A stretch of DNA of 60,406 bases, taken from the NCBI GenBank assembly GCA_019358875.1, contig JAHHIF010000044.1, forward strand, positions 1 through 60,406, written 5' to 3'. A model generated the notes under the pieces. The model ran no database searches and had not been told where the DNA came from. It was given only the letters and a program-made list of their open reading frames with translations. This document shows, piece by piece, positions 34,592-44,388 of this stretch (position 1 is the first letter of the stretch; every line of letters begins with the position of its first letter). This DNA is from Symplocastrum torsivum CPER-KK1 (GTDB taxonomy: Bacteria > Cyanobacteriota > Cyanobacteriia > Cyanobacteriales > Coleofasciculaceae). The position numbers and the translations under genes are program-made.

Positions 34592-36541
34592 TTAGGCGGG
34601 AACACCTGCTTCTGCTGAGGGTTCTTGCCGAACGCTACTTGGAGTCTCAGTCCGTGTACGCATTTCTAGATAAATTAGCAAAGCATTAATGTCTGCTGGG
34701 TTGACACCACCAATTCGGGAGGCTTGACCAATTGTTAAAGGTTTTATCTTAGTGAGTTTTTCACGAGACTCCTTCGATAGGGTGTCAATCGTTGCATAAT
34801 CTAAATCAGGCGGTAGATGTCGGTGCGCTTGGCGGGAAACTAGATCAATTTGGTTTTGCTGACGTTGGAGATAACCTGAATACTTAATGTCAATTTCAGC
34901 ACCTTCGCGTTCCGCTTGGTTTAGTGTTGGGTTACCGAGTCCATACTGGTCAAGATTGACATAGTGAAAGCCTGGTCGCCGCAACAAATCAGCTAAGGTA
35001 ATGGAACCTTTAATTTTTTGCTGAGTATCAGATGCGATCGCTTTTCCTAACTCATCATGTTCTTTGACCCGAACTTCCTGCAATCGCTCTTTTTCTGCTG
35101 CAATCTTCGATTGCTTTTGCGTGTAGAGATTCCAGCGTCGGTCATCAATTAGCCCCAACTCTCGCCCTAAGGGCGTCAGACGCCTGTCAGCATTATCTGA
35201 ACGTAGTAGCAGGCGATACTCAGAACGACTGGTGAGCATCCGGTAAGGTTCTCGTAGATCCTTCGTACACAGGTCATCAATTAACGTGCCAATATAGCTC
35301 TCCTCGCGGGGAAGTACAATCATTTCCTGATGCCGTACATACCGTACAGCATTAATTCCTGCGACGATACCTTGAGCCGCTGCTTCTTCGTAGCCCGTGG
35401 TGCCATTAATTTGCCCTGCACAGAAAAGTCCTTCAACCTTCTTCGTCATCAGGGTAGGGTAACACTGCGTTGCGGGTAAGTAGTCGTACTCCACCGCATA
35501 GGCAGGACGTAGCATTGTACAGTTTTCCAATCCAGGAAGCGATCGCAACATCTGCAACTGCAAATTCTCTGGTAATCCTGTTGAAAATCCCTGGATATAA
35601 AGTTCAGGAATATCTCGTCCTTCTGGCTCAATAAAAATCTGGTGGCTTTCCTTATCCGCAAAGCGCACAATCTTATCTTCAATACTGGGACAATAACGCG
35701 GCCCCTTAGCATCCACCCAACCCCCATAAACAGGTGACAGGTGCAGATTTTCTCGAATCAGCCGATGAGTCTCGGTCGTAGTGCGGGTAAGATAGCAATT
35801 CATCTGTTCCCGTTCCACCCACACTTCAGGGTCAAAACTGAACCAACGCACCTCTGCATCACCCGGCTGAGGTTCCAGATTGCTATAGTCTACTGAGCGC
35901 TTGTCTACTCGCGCTGGGGTTCCTGTCTTTAGCCGTCCTGTTTCAAATCCCAGCCGATTCAGGGTTTCCGTCAAACCAACCGCCGCAAATTCTCCAGCAC
36001 GTCCGGCTGGCATCGACTTATTCCCTACCCAAATGCACCCACCGAGGAAGGTGCCAGTTGTCAGAACGACAGCAGGTGCTTGGAAGGCTACACCAAAGTA
36101 GGTTTCAACACCAATAACCTCATCATTGGCACCCAAGACTAAATTTGTCGCCATCGCTTCGCGGATTGACAAGTTTTCTTGGTTTTCGACAATCCCCTTC
36201 ATTAGAGATGCATATTCCCGCTTATCCGTCTGCGCCCGTAAAGCCCAAACCGCTGGGCCTCGTGAGGAATTGAGTACCCGCTTTTGCAAGTAAGTGCGAT
36301 CGGCCATTTTGCCAATCTCTCCCCCCAAAGCATCCACCTCATGAGTCAACTGCGACTTTGCGGGTGCCCCTACGGCTGGGTTACACGGTTGCCAACCGAT
36401 TTTGTCAAGGTTAAGCGTTAAGAGTAGGGTGCGACAGCCTAACCGTGCTGCCGCGAGGGCTGCTTCACAACCCGCGTGTCCGGCACCGACAACAATGACA
36501 TCAAAAGCGTCTTGAAATTCTACTAGGGAGGGTGAGGTCAT
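34592..36541 (-). CDS. mnmG: tRNA uridine-34 5-carboxymethylaminomethyl modification enzyme MnmG
   Basis: MnmG (GidA), together with MnmE, modifies U34 in the wobble position of several tRNAs using FAD, glycine or ammonium and methylene-tetrahydrofolate. The FAD-binding dinucleotide motif GAGHAGCEAALAAARLG is at residues 18-34. Other family signatures are NPAVGAPAKSQLTHEVDALGG, LTTGTFLGG and GTTGYEEAAAQG. The C terminus contains IGQASRIGGVNPADINALLIYLE. Length of 649 residues is slightly longer than usual because of a Thr/Pro/Glu tail. No mnmE is present nearby. Confidence 0.96.
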   Translation of the reverse strand: MTSPSLVEFQDAFDVIVVGAGHAGCEAALAAARLGCRTLLLTLNLDKIGWQPCNPAVGAPAKSQLTHEVDALGGEIGKMADRTYLQKRVLNSSRGPAVWALRAQTDKREYASLMKGIVENQENLSIREAMATNLVLGANDEVIGVETYFGVAFQAPAVVLTTGTFLGGCIWVGNKSMPAGRAGEFAAVGLTETLNRLGFETGRLKTGTPARVDKRSVDYSNLEPQPGDAEVRWFSFDPEVWVEREQMNCYLTRTTTETHRLIRENLHLSPVYGGWVDAKGPRYCPSIEDKIVRFADKESHQIFIEPEGRDIPELYIQGFSTGLPENLQLQMLRSLPGLENCTMLRPAYAVEYDYLPATQCYPTLMTKKVEGLFCAGQINGTTGYEEAAAQGIVAGINAVRYVRHQEMIVLPREESYIGTLIDDLCTKDLREPYRMLTSRSEYRLLLRSDNADRRLTPLGRELGLIDDRRWNLYTQKQSKIAAEKERLQEVRVKEHDELGKAIASDTQQKIKGSITLADLLRRPGFHYVNLDQYGLGNPTLNQAEREGAEIDIKYSGYLQRQQNQIDLVSRQAHRHLPPDLDYATIDTLSKESREKLTKIKPLTIGQASRIGGVNPADINALLIYLEMRTRTETPSSVRQEPSAEAGVPA

Positions 36542-36713
36542 GGTAAGCGTAAGCGTTTGAGTAACAAAGACTCCTGCTTAATTTTAACGGGTAGAAATGG
36601 CTCTACTCCCTTAGGTGTAAAGATTACCAGGAGGTTAACCAAGCTCACTACAAAGCAATGCGTTTCTGGATGAAGAAAATGCGATCGCTTGACGCTAATA
36701 GTAAATTAAAATC

Positions 36714-37412
36714 TTACTTTATTCTTTGTTGCGGAAGATTTTCTAACTCCTGAACAACCCTTTCTTGGCTAGCCGTCAAGTGGCAACGGATGGCTTGTGT
36801 TGCAGCTTCGATATTGTGTTGGGCGATCGCTTCATAAATTTGCAGGTGTTCAGTTCGGATCTCCAACACTCTTGGGTTATAACGAGTGGTTTGTACTCGC
36901 AAAAGTGCCATTTTGCCAAACACTTGGTCGAGGAGAGACACCAGACAGGTGTTGCCAGAACTTTGGGCGATAGTGCGATGAAACTGATAATCTAATTCTA
37001 AAAGCTGGTTACTATCGGGATTAGACGCTTTTCGTTTGAGTAGCTTCTCTGCCTGCGTGACAAGTTCCTTTAGTTTCTTGAGCTGAAAGTCGCTAGCATT
37101 TTCACAAGCGCCCGTTACAGACAAGGTTTCCAAGGCAATGCGGCAATCGTAAAGATGCATTGCCTCGTTTGGGGAAACAGTTGCCACTCGTAACCAACCC
37201 AGTTCATCTGCTGTGATTAACTCTTCTCGTTGAAGTTGGCGGATCGCTTCACGAATAGGGGTTCGACTAACTTGCAACTGTTCAGCAATCTGTGTCTCGA
37301 TTAAGCGATCGCCCGGAGCAAGTTCTCCGCAGAGAATACTGTCCCGGAGAGCTTGATAGGTTTGTTCGTGCAGCGATTTGCTCCGTTGTACGTTTTTTGC
37401 CGATAAGACCAA
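36714..37412 (-). CDS. GntR-family transcriptional regulator with FCD domain
   Basis: This regulator has an N-terminal winged helix (residues 10-75) with the GntR signature GELAPGDRLIETQIAEQLQVSRTPIREAIRQLQREELI. The C-terminal FCD effector domain follows (RIALETLSVTGAC, LELDYQFHRTIAQSSGN, RTEHLQIYEAI). FadR-type FCD proteins bind organic acids or amino acids. A TTG start at 37412 is supported by AAGGAG 8 bases upstream. Direct repeats of TACAG-type sites upstream at 37471-37510 suggest autoregulation, and the same motif occurs before the cyclotransferase-like gene at 7800. The neighbour glpK may or may not be a target. Confidence 0.9.
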   Translation of the reverse strand: MVLSAKNVQRSKSLHEQTYQALRDSILCGELAPGDRLIETQIAEQLQVSRTPIREAIRQLQREELITADELGWLRVATVSPNEAMHLYDCRIALETLSVTGACENASDFQLKKLKELVTQAEKLLKRKASNPDSNQLLELDYQFHRTIAQSSGNTCLVSLLDQVFGKMALLRVQTTRYNPRVLEIRTEHLQIYEAIAQHNIEAATQAIRCHLTASQERVVQELENLPQQRIK

Positions 37413-37470
37413 AGCTCAATCTCCTTGCATTTAATGGCTTCTCTGGGGCAGATCAGTACTGCCTGTAACC

Positions 37471-37510
37471 CTAATACAGTACAATTTCTGCATACAGAAT
37501 ACAAATTTAA
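37471..37510. promoter_or_regulatory. Putative operator upstream of the GntR gene
   Basis: ATACAGTACAAT and ATACAGAATACAAAT lie in tandem (37474 onward and 37493 onward), sharing ATACAG-N-A. The reverse complement of the second contains TTTGTATTCTGTAT, which is also found at 7894-7907. This is a candidate autoregulatory site and is inferred from sequence only. Confidence 0.5.
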
Positions 37511-37620
37511 CCGAAGAGTCTTTCTAGTGAGGAAGGCTTATTAATCCAGCGTAGATTTCACCAAGAGTTCAACCGAGGTGGTTTACTACAATTGGGGTTG
37601 AGTTGCTTAGAATCAGCATT

Positions 37621-39138
37621 TTAGCTGACCCAATGCTTAGCTCTCCCGACAGCTTTGAGCCAGATTTGGAAATTCTCCTGTGCTTGGGTGGCATTGGCAC
37701 TTGGCTCAAAAACATGGTCAACTTGACGGCTGGCGGTGAGGGTGGCGTAGTCCTGCCAAAATCCTACGGCTAAGCCTGCGGCAAAGGCGGCTCCTTGTGC
37801 GGAGGCCTCAAGTACCTGTGGACGTTCTACGGGGATGCCTAAAACATCGGCTTGGAATTGCATTAAGAAGTTATTCTGGCAAGCTCCTCCATCGACCTTT
37901 AATCGGGCAATTTCGGTATTTGAGTCTTGGTTGATGGCTTGTACAACTTCCTTAACTTGATAAGCGATCGCTTCTAAAACTGAGCGCACCATATGTTCGC
38001 GCTGAACTCCGCCAGTTATGCCAAAGAATGCCCCTCTTGCACTCATATCCCAATGGGGCGCACCTAAGCCACTTAATGCTGGAACAAAATAAACGCCACC
38101 GTTATCGGCGACTCGTGTTGCCATCGGTTCGGTATCTGCGGCGGCTGTAATAATTTTGATGCCATCTCGCAACCACTGAATGCAGGCTCCAGCCGTGAAC
38201 ATACTACCCTCTAGGGCATAACCAACTTTGTGATGGGATGAGGAATCGGTTTGTGTCCAGGCAATTGTGGAGAGTAGTTGATTTTGCGATCGCTTTAATT
38301 GGTCGCCAGTGTGAGCAATTAAAAAGCAGCCAGTGCCATAGGTACATTTTAATAAGCCAGGGCGATCGCATCCGTGGGCAAACAGTGATGATTGTTGATC
38401 ACCCAAAATTGCTGTAATCGGCACTGAATCCCCTAATAACTCTGACTTGGTATGACCAAATAAGCCTAGACTTGGCTGAATACTTGGCATGAAATGCGCC
38501 GGAATGCCAAATAAGTCTAATAGTTTGCCATCCCACTGCTGCTTTCTTAGATTTAACAACATCGTGCGGCTAGCATTGCTAGGTTCTGTTGCGTGAACCT
38601 CTCCTCCAGTTAGGTTCCAGAGAATCCAGGTATCAATGGTACCTGCCAAAACATTATCTAGGTCGATGGGAGGGTCTTGTTGTTGAATATGCTCTAATAT
38701 CCACGCCAACTTAGTTGCAGAGAAGTAGGCATCCAGTACTAAGCCTGTGCGATCGCTTATTTTGGCGGCATAACCCTCTTCGGTCAACTGATTACATAAG
38801 GGAGCAGTGCGGCGGTCTTGCCAAACAATAGCATTATGTAGAGGTCGCCCTGTATCTTTGTCCCATAGCAAACAGGTTTCTCGCTGCACACTCATTCCAA
38901 TTGCAGCAATCTCCGAAGCCTTGACCCCTGCTTTCTCCAATGTAGTCTGCATTACCCACAAGGTATCTTGCCAAATCTCTCTTGGGTCATGCTCTAACCA
39001 ACCGGGTTGAGGATAGTACTGCGTGAGTTCTTTATACGCTTGACTAACAATTGCCCCACCGTTGTCAAACAAAATTGCCCGGTTGCCTGTAGTACCAAGG
39101 TCTAGGGCTAGAACATACGCAGAAGCATCAGCAGTCAT
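37621..39138 (-). CDS. glpK: Glycerol kinase
   Basis: Glycerol kinase phosphorylates glycerol to glycerol-3-phosphate with ATP. The FGGY-family fold shows in LALDLGTTGNRAILFD (phosphate-1 motif), SVQRETCLLWDK, the AIVWQDRRTAPLC loop, and C-terminal KVDGGACQNNFLMQFQADVLGIPVERP with GAAFAAGLAVGFW. Length of 505 residues is typical. The motif GTTGN in place of the usual GTTSS at the first loop is a variant seen in some bacteria. No GlpF or GlpD gene is adjacent. Confidence 0.95.
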   Translation of the reverse strand: MTADASAYVLALDLGTTGNRAILFDNGGAIVSQAYKELTQYYPQPGWLEHDPREIWQDTLWVMQTTLEKAGVKASEIAAIGMSVQRETCLLWDKDTGRPLHNAIVWQDRRTAPLCNQLTEEGYAAKISDRTGLVLDAYFSATKLAWILEHIQQQDPPIDLDNVLAGTIDTWILWNLTGGEVHATEPSNASRTMLLNLRKQQWDGKLLDLFGIPAHFMPSIQPSLGLFGHTKSELLGDSVPITAILGDQQSSLFAHGCDRPGLLKCTYGTGCFLIAHTGDQLKRSQNQLLSTIAWTQTDSSSHHKVGYALEGSMFTAGACIQWLRDGIKIITAAADTEPMATRVADNGGVYFVPALSGLGAPHWDMSARGAFFGITGGVQREHMVRSVLEAIAYQVKEVVQAINQDSNTEIARLKVDGGACQNNFLMQFQADVLGIPVERPQVLEASAQGAAFAAGLAVGFWQDYATLTASRQVDHVFEPSANATQAQENFQIWLKAVGRAKHWVS

Positions 39139-39353
39139 GGCTTAAGGAAAAGCAATTGTTAGTTCTTATACCATTTTGCTGTATGTTGAGACTTGCAGAA
39201 ACCTGGTAAGTAGGTAGAAATGAATAAGAAGGTCATCTACCTGTGATCTCACCCCAGATTGAAGACTATTTGCAAGATATTTTGGACGTATCCCCTCAAA
39301 CTCTCCAATAGTTAAAATCAAGGTGCGATGCAGCGCAATTATGAGCTAAGGCG

Positions 39354-39953
39354 ATGACACAAACTCCCCTTCTCAATCAGCCCTCCACCGATCAACGCCT
39401 CATTTATGGTGGCATTACCTGGCAACAGTTCAAGCTGATTCAGGCAGGTTTTGCCGAGTCTCCGGGTGTCAGGTTGTTCTACTACAATGACGCGATCGAA
39501 ATTCTTATGCCGGGACGTGAACACGAAGTTTTTAGTCGGCTCATCGGCTTTTTGATTGGGTTGTTCTGCCTGGAAAATAATATCGAATTTGAACCTACAG
39601 GCTCAATGACTCAAGAGCGAGAAGGGGAAGTCTCAGTCCAGGCGGATGAATCTTACTGCTTTGGGCAATCAAAGCCAACCCCCGATCTCGCCATCGAAGT
39701 CGTATTTACTAGCGGTGGTCCCAACAAACTTCAGCGATATCAGGCGATTGGAGTGCCCGAAGTGTGGTTTTGGCAAGATGGGCTATTCAGCCTCTATCGC
39801 TTGCGGGAGAATCACTACGAAAAAATCTCCCGCAGCGAGATTCCAGAACTCGCAACCCTCGATATAGATTTGCTCACCCGTTGCGTGTTGATTGCCCAAA
39901 TGTCTCGGCTAGAGGCAGCAACCGCATTTCGCAACGCCCGCAAGCCCAATTAG
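39354..39953 (+). CDS. Uma2-family PD-(D/E)XK nuclease-like protein
   Basis: A DUF820/Uma2 protein of 199 residues. Members have a PD-(D/E)XK nuclease fold and are highly amplified in cyanobacteria; some accompany mobile elements, but their role is not settled. The catalytic-like residues appear as PTPDLAIEVVFTSGG with a later Lys in NKLQRYQAIGVPEVWFWQ. The N terminus ITWQQFKLI and FEPTGSMTQEREGEV are also typical. A short C-terminal piece of a second Uma2 gene occurs at 52699-52908. Confidence 0.88.
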   Translation: MTQTPLLNQPSTDQRLIYGGITWQQFKLIQAGFAESPGVRLFYYNDAIEILMPGREHEVFSRLIGFLIGLFCLENNIEFEPTGSMTQEREGEVSVQADESYCFGQSKPTPDLAIEVVFTSGGPNKLQRYQAIGVPEVWFWQDGLFSLYRLRENHYEKISRSEIPELATLDIDLLTRCVLIAQMSRLEAATAFRNARKPN

Positions 39954-40123
39954 CCACTGCTCACTATCAACCGTGGCATCCGTTTGTTCTGGATTTTATA
40001 GCGACAAATAAAAGCAGGCGCAAACCTTAGAGATTGCCCCTAAAACGAAGGAAGCGGCTGCCCATGCTATCGCTTCTACGAAATCATTATTATGGAATTG
40101 TGCAGCGTCTTGCTCCCTATAGT

Positions 40124-40519
40124 TTATTGCCCTAGCTGAAGTTGCACTCTTACCCGTTCATTGTCTAGTTCTCCCGCACGGAACGTTGCTGGACTAGTTG
40201 AACCATTTAGAGTATCCCCAACAACAACGTCAACTTGTTCGTTTATTCCCAAGTCTTCGCCAATTGAAAGGCTTGATTGAGAGCGAGTGAGTCTACCAAT
40301 ACTAGTTGCAGAATTCGGCTGAGTGACTTGTGGTGTTCCATCATCAAAGAAATTTTGGAAGTCAGAGATTGTACGACTCTCAATCTGGAGAGATTCACCA
40401 GACAGAGTGACTGAATTATCGTTTGCGCGAGATGGGGTAGCTGTCTGTGCAAGGGTAACTGGTGCGAAGCCAACAACTACTGCTCCGATTCCTAAGACAA
40501 CAAGCGATCTGCGTAGCAT
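40124..40519 (-). CDS. Small secreted protein, function unknown
   Basis: A signal peptide occupies residues 1-24 (LVVLGIGAVVVGFAPVTLA, cleavage after LAQ). The mature 105 residues are polar, with Ser/Thr/Asp/Asn-rich segments, and contain no cysteines or recognised motif. It could be a periplasmic or cell-surface protein. No neighbours on the same strand suggest an operon. Confidence 0.6.
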   Translation of the reverse strand: MLRRSLVVLGIGAVVVGFAPVTLAQTATPSRANDNSVTLSGESLQIESRTISDFQNFFDDGTPQVTQPNSATSIGRLTRSQSSLSIGEDLGINEQVDVVVGDTLNGSTSPATFRAGELDNERVRVQLQLGQ

Positions 40520-41045
40520 TAACTTTACTCCCTGGTTTTATTTTGTTTTAAACTTTTACTTCAAGCTTTCTCTTTACTTATAGTGTGTTGATATTGATGA
40601 GAATTTTACCTCTATCGCTAGATATAGCAATAGTTTTTATGAAGCACGTTACAAAGCTACTGAATAAGTCAAGAAGTATTTTTATCTATATAAGATATTA
40701 GCTACCAATTCTGTAACTAATCGAACCATTCTTTATCTCATCAAGAGAAATCCAAACGCTAGTGTGATACACATTACACTTTTTTAGTAATCATGGATTT
40801 TGTATCAATCGCGATTATTTTATCTATTTTTAAGAAAAACGTATTCTATATCTTGCCGTCTTAAAGAACCCTAAGAAAAGCGATCGCTTATTTAAGCGGA
40901 ATGGCACTGACATAAGCCACATTGACACCTTTGTAGTTTGGGTTGAGGTGAGCGTTACCCAATTTTTCGATAACGACCCAAACAACACGTACTAGTAATA
41001 AACATAAAAACCCTCTGCCTTCTGCCTTCTGCCTTTTGCTAAAAT
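40520..41045. other. AT-rich spacer with a heptamer tract
   Basis: No gene was found. The right end holds four 7-base units (CTCTGCC, TTCTGCC, TTCTGCC, TTTTGCT) at 41013-41040, next to the end of the DUF1822 gene. Confidence 0.5.
41013..41040. repeat. Heptanucleotide tandem tract
   Basis: Four units of CTCTGCC/TTCTGCC type. Strongly periodic, and directly past the stop of the DUF1822 gene. Confidence 0.7.
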
Positions 41046-42404
41046 TTATCGCTCTGGGTTAAAGCTAAAGGGGGGAAAAGTCTGTTGAATCCCAGAAGGT
41101 AAGCCCACTGACACGATAAATTTCTCATCCCACGTACCAACGACACTGGTAAAGAAGTAGGAATCACGCTGTCCAGCATCCAATACTTGTTCTACCAAAA
41201 CGCCTGTCTGGTCACTGACTCGTAACTGCAAACCTAGAGGTAGACTCGTACCAGGCGTGGCCCCCAATATTAGTAACAATGTCCATTCAGGAATCGGATT
41301 TGATAGCACAGACCAGGTAACGGCATACAGCCGTAATGGCATTCCCCCTAACCGCAAGTCACGATAAGCACCACGCGCTTCCACAGGAATTTCTACGCCT
41401 GTTTGCTCCAGTCGTGTCACGATCGCTTCAAATTCTTCCACAGGCGATCGCACCGGGGCATTGGCAGCAAAGGTTGGCAGTAGTACCCAAGAGAGTTCCT
41501 GTGCGAACTCATCCAACTCGTTCCACAACCAGCGCCCTACATTCACAGCAGGTTGTGTTAAAAGCTGTAGGATATCTGCAAGATGCTGGCGAGATTGAGT
41601 CAGTAAACTGGGTGAGTTTGGCGCGGAACGCTCCTGTCGTTCTACTTGATACACCCAATCGAGTAACTCTGGACTAGTGAGGACAACCGCTCCTTGTTCC
41701 CAAGTCAAAATTGAAGAGAGTTGGCGTTCTGATGAGTGTAATTGAGATAACTGTGTTTCTAGTTCCGAGCGAATTGAGGATAAGGAACGAATGCGATCGC
41801 GTTGAGGTAGAGACACTGCTGTCGGTTCCAATCCGGACAGATTTAACAACAAACGATCTGGCTCACCCTCAAACCAGGTTAAAGGTAGCTGATAAGTCCA
41901 ATCGTCCTCAGCTTCTAAATTGACTTGTCTTAGTCGATTGGTTAACTGTGCGTGAGAGAGGAAACTCTGAACCGTAACACTTGAAAATTCTTCTTCAACC
42001 TCCACCAACACGTAAAAATGAGGGACAAATTCTGGTAAATCTACAACTGCCCTGGGTAACATGACTTCTTCATCACTCAGGCTACCAGTAGCAATTAAGC
42101 AAATGTTGAACCCATTAACCTTCAGGTTACATACGGCTTCAATGGCATTGGCAAGAGAGGGTTGTAAGACTGAGCAATGCTCCCGATTGATCGTTACATC
42201 AGCCGAGCGTCCCTCCAGCCATTCCTCGAAACCAAATAGGGCTAAGGCGTTTAGATACGTCTGCCACTGTCGTTCTTCATTAGGAATATTTAGGCTCAGT
42301 GCTACAGCTTGGTCTACAACCTCTGGTGAGAGGTTAACCGATTCTGTAGCTAAGGGTTCAAAGTCGAGCCAAATTTGGGCGGTACGATCTAAGGAATAAT
42401 TCAT
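41046..42404 (-). CDS. DUF1822-family protein
   Basis: This 452-residue protein matches the cyanobacterial DUF1822 family: an N terminus RTAQIWLDFEPLATESVNLS, then QWQTYLNALALFGFEEWL and the LKVNGFNICLI strand, with PHFYVLVEVEEE following. The C-terminal part is a beta-rich segment ending in VSVGLPSGIQQTFPPFSF. Function is unknown. It begins 2 bases after the end of the upstream gene at 42407-43894, so the two are co-transcribed and probably work together. Downstream is a repeat-bearing spacer, not a CHAT-protease gene. Confidence 0.75.
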   Translation of the reverse strand: MNYSLDRTAQIWLDFEPLATESVNLSPEVVDQAVALSLNIPNEERQWQTYLNALALFGFEEWLEGRSADVTINREHCSVLQPSLANAIEAVCNLKVNGFNICLIATGSLSDEEVMLPRAVVDLPEFVPHFYVLVEVEEEFSSVTVQSFLSHAQLTNRLRQVNLEAEDDWTYQLPLTWFEGEPDRLLLNLSGLEPTAVSLPQRDRIRSLSSIRSELETQLSQLHSSERQLSSILTWEQGAVVLTSPELLDWVYQVERQERSAPNSPSLLTQSRQHLADILQLLTQPAVNVGRWLWNELDEFAQELSWVLLPTFAANAPVRSPVEEFEAIVTRLEQTGVEIPVEARGAYRDLRLGGMPLRLYAVTWSVLSNPIPEWTLLLILGATPGTSLPLGLQLRVSDQTGVLVEQVLDAGQRDSYFFTSVVGTWDEKFIVSVGLPSGIQQTFPPFSFNPER

Positions 42405-42406
42405 AG

Positions 42407-43894
42407 TTAGTTTCTCCTAGAATCAAGATAGCGGCAGAGTCTTTGGGCAAAAAGACTGCTTGGTAGGGTTTGTTTTCTTGCGGTTGTTGCTGTACTGGCT
42501 TCCGTTAGTGCCTCTTGGATTACGGTGTCAATTTGTTCACTGAGTACCTCTTCGAGCTGTTGATTGAGTGTCTGAAGGCGTTCTGGGGTTGTGTAGACTT
42601 TGGCTTGCTCAAAAATGCGATCGCGTAATTGCAAGAGCAATCGCTGTCGGATATCTGCACGAAGAGACTTCAGCTTGAGCAAGCGGCTGACTTGAAACTG
42701 CGCTTGCAAATTCACTAGGGGCGCAATTTCACTCATCGACAATTCCTGACAGTGGAACAACTGCAATGCCGCCAGAAATTTTTCTGCTTTATCGGGATCT
42801 TTACGTTTTAACTTCCTAACTTGGTCGTCCGTTACCTGCGCTACAGCTTGGTCTAAACATTCCACGAGTTGTTGGCGATAGAAGCTTAAAAATTCTGTTT
42901 GCTCGTCAGTATCCTGGTTATCCCCCTCAAGAGCTGGAAGACGCTCACTCAACGTGTTAGTGTCATTCACTTTGGCATCCAGAGATTCTGTTGGCAGAGA
43001 GCCACCCCGGACGTAAATTCGGTACTCCCGCAGACGAGAACCAATTTCTTGTAATTGTGTCATCAGGATTTCGGGAGCAAGCATCTCGTGAGTTTGGTTG
43101 AATAAGCGTTGTGCCATTTGCTGGAGTTGTTCGGTCGTCGGTGGTAGGCACTGTCCTTGGGTTCCTGTCTGACGTGCAAGCAAGCGTTGAGCGCGATAAA
43201 CAGCGTGATAGTTTTCTAGAAGTCGTGTCGCCTGCTGGACTTCAACAGGCGTTAAGCCGTGAAACTGCGTGAAAATCCGTTGCAACTGCTTGGGGCGGGT
43301 ATCGTTAAGGATTGCCCAGTCACTGACCAGGTAAACCCCGTGTTCCAGCAAGAAAGCATTCAGCTCTTTGTGGTGTTTTACTCGCCGCGTTGCCCAAGTC
43401 GCTAGGCTGCTCTGCTCTGGTTCGAAGGTTTGTAAAATATCGCTTATTAGCGATTGATAGGGAGTCGCAACTGAGCGAGTTGGGTTTCGCTGTTGTCTTA
43501 TCCCGTCATCATCTAAGACAAAAGGTAGTAAATCATTGCAGGTGAAGCCATGATCTGCGCCAAACTGCGCTTCCAATTTCAGGCAAACTCGCTCGATTTG
43601 ATGAGAAATAAAGCACTGTAGACAACGTTGAGCCAAAAAACCTTGCTGTTCTTCTTGACGGGATGTTGCTTGAAGGCTTCCTTGGTTAGCCTGTTTCATC
43701 CAGTGCAGGAGTTGACGTTGGATGAGGGTATCCGGGACATCGCTTTGAGCCATGAATTCCGGAAAGGATAGCAAGAAAAACTCTTGGGCTTCAGGAATTT
43801 CCTTAATTCTGCGTTTTCCGGTAGCATCAATTCTCACAAGTCTCCAGTATCTTAAGGCAGCACCCATAGCAATTCTGACAGGGGAAGAAATCAT
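42407..43894 (-). CDS. Possible sigma-70-like protein coupled to DUF1822
   Basis: This 495-residue protein begins with a helical region (ALRYWRLVRIDATGKRRIKE), followed by a segment of cysteine and histidine residues (CLQCFISHQIERVCLKLEAQFG). It contains SLATWATRRVKHHKELNAFLLEHGVYLVSDWAI in the middle. The C-terminal part LFHCQELSMSEIAPLVNLQ followed by QVSRLLKLKSLRADIRQRL resembles sigma region 4 helix-turn-helix. I recall related proteins being annotated as sigma-70 family members in cyanobacteria, but canonical region 2 is not evident, so the assignment is tentative. It is transcribed with DUF1822, gap 2 bases. Confidence 0.5.
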   Translation of the reverse strand: MISSPVRIAMGAALRYWRLVRIDATGKRRIKEIPEAQEFFLLSFPEFMAQSDVPDTLIQRQLLHWMKQANQGSLQATSRQEEQQGFLAQRCLQCFISHQIERVCLKLEAQFGADHGFTCNDLLPFVLDDDGIRQQRNPTRSVATPYQSLISDILQTFEPEQSSLATWATRRVKHHKELNAFLLEHGVYLVSDWAILNDTRPKQLQRIFTQFHGLTPVEVQQATRLLENYHAVYRAQRLLARQTGTQGQCLPPTTEQLQQMAQRLFNQTHEMLAPEILMTQLQEIGSRLREYRIYVRGGSLPTESLDAKVNDTNTLSERLPALEGDNQDTDEQTEFLSFYRQQLVECLDQAVAQVTDDQVRKLKRKDPDKAEKFLAALQLFHCQELSMSEIAPLVNLQAQFQVSRLLKLKSLRADIRQRLLLQLRDRIFEQAKVYTTPERLQTLNQQLEEVLSEQIDTVIQEALTEASTATTARKQTLPSSLFAQRLCRYLDSRRN

Positions 43895-44388
43895 CGAATG
43901 TTACAGCTGAGGCAATTTACTGTTTATCTATGAAGTGTCGCAGAAATCCTGATAACCGAGTCGCCTGATGGATGATTGGCTGGCTGTGGTGCTGGACTAT
44001 GTTTTCTAGAGCGATTAACGGTTCTACTAACGAAAGGGAAGCTATAGCCTCTGTCACCGCCATATCGTTTTAATTCATCCTCCCAAGGTTGTTCACCTCC
44101 CTAATCGAGATTTAAGTCAGTGGCATCAGAGCCTGTCAGCATTAATTAACTCTCGTCAAATTCAGCTTATGCAGTTTCGCTTAATTTCTGTAGGAGAACT
44201 CTGACCCTTGTAGGTTAACGAGACAGCTAGGGAATTCGTGCTACTGGCTCTAGAGAGTACAAATCTAGATTAGAGAGCTAGAAAAAATTCTTCATCTGTT
44301 AAAAGGCATGAATTATTTAATATGGTGCATAACGACTCGGCTCGTAGAGAGATAAGTCCCTAAGACCATCTGTTTGGAGGTAGAAACG
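43895..44388. other. Spacer upstream of the sigma-like gene
   Basis: The spacer contains a 58-codon open stretch (44031-44204, plus strand) that may be a remnant, and no other supported features. It should hold the promoter of the sigma-like/DUF1822 unit and that of the small lipoprotein gene. Confidence 0.35.
44031..44204 (+). other. Unassigned 58-codon remnant, no start codon
   Basis: The frame reads IVLIHPPKVVHLPNRDLSQW, then LSALINSRQIQLMQFRLISVGEL and stop. The composition looks like real protein, but no family is recognised and no start codon is present. It may be the tail of a deleted gene. Confidence 0.25.

Noticed and set aside
39243..39311. Short frame beginning ISPQIEDYLQDILDVSP
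   Set aside because: Looks faintly like the start of a methyltransferase or other gene but only 22 codons; not enough to call.
41013..41040. Heptamer repeats considered as CRISPR-like
   Set aside because: Units are 7 bp with no spacers; no CRISPR array or cas genes are present in the window.
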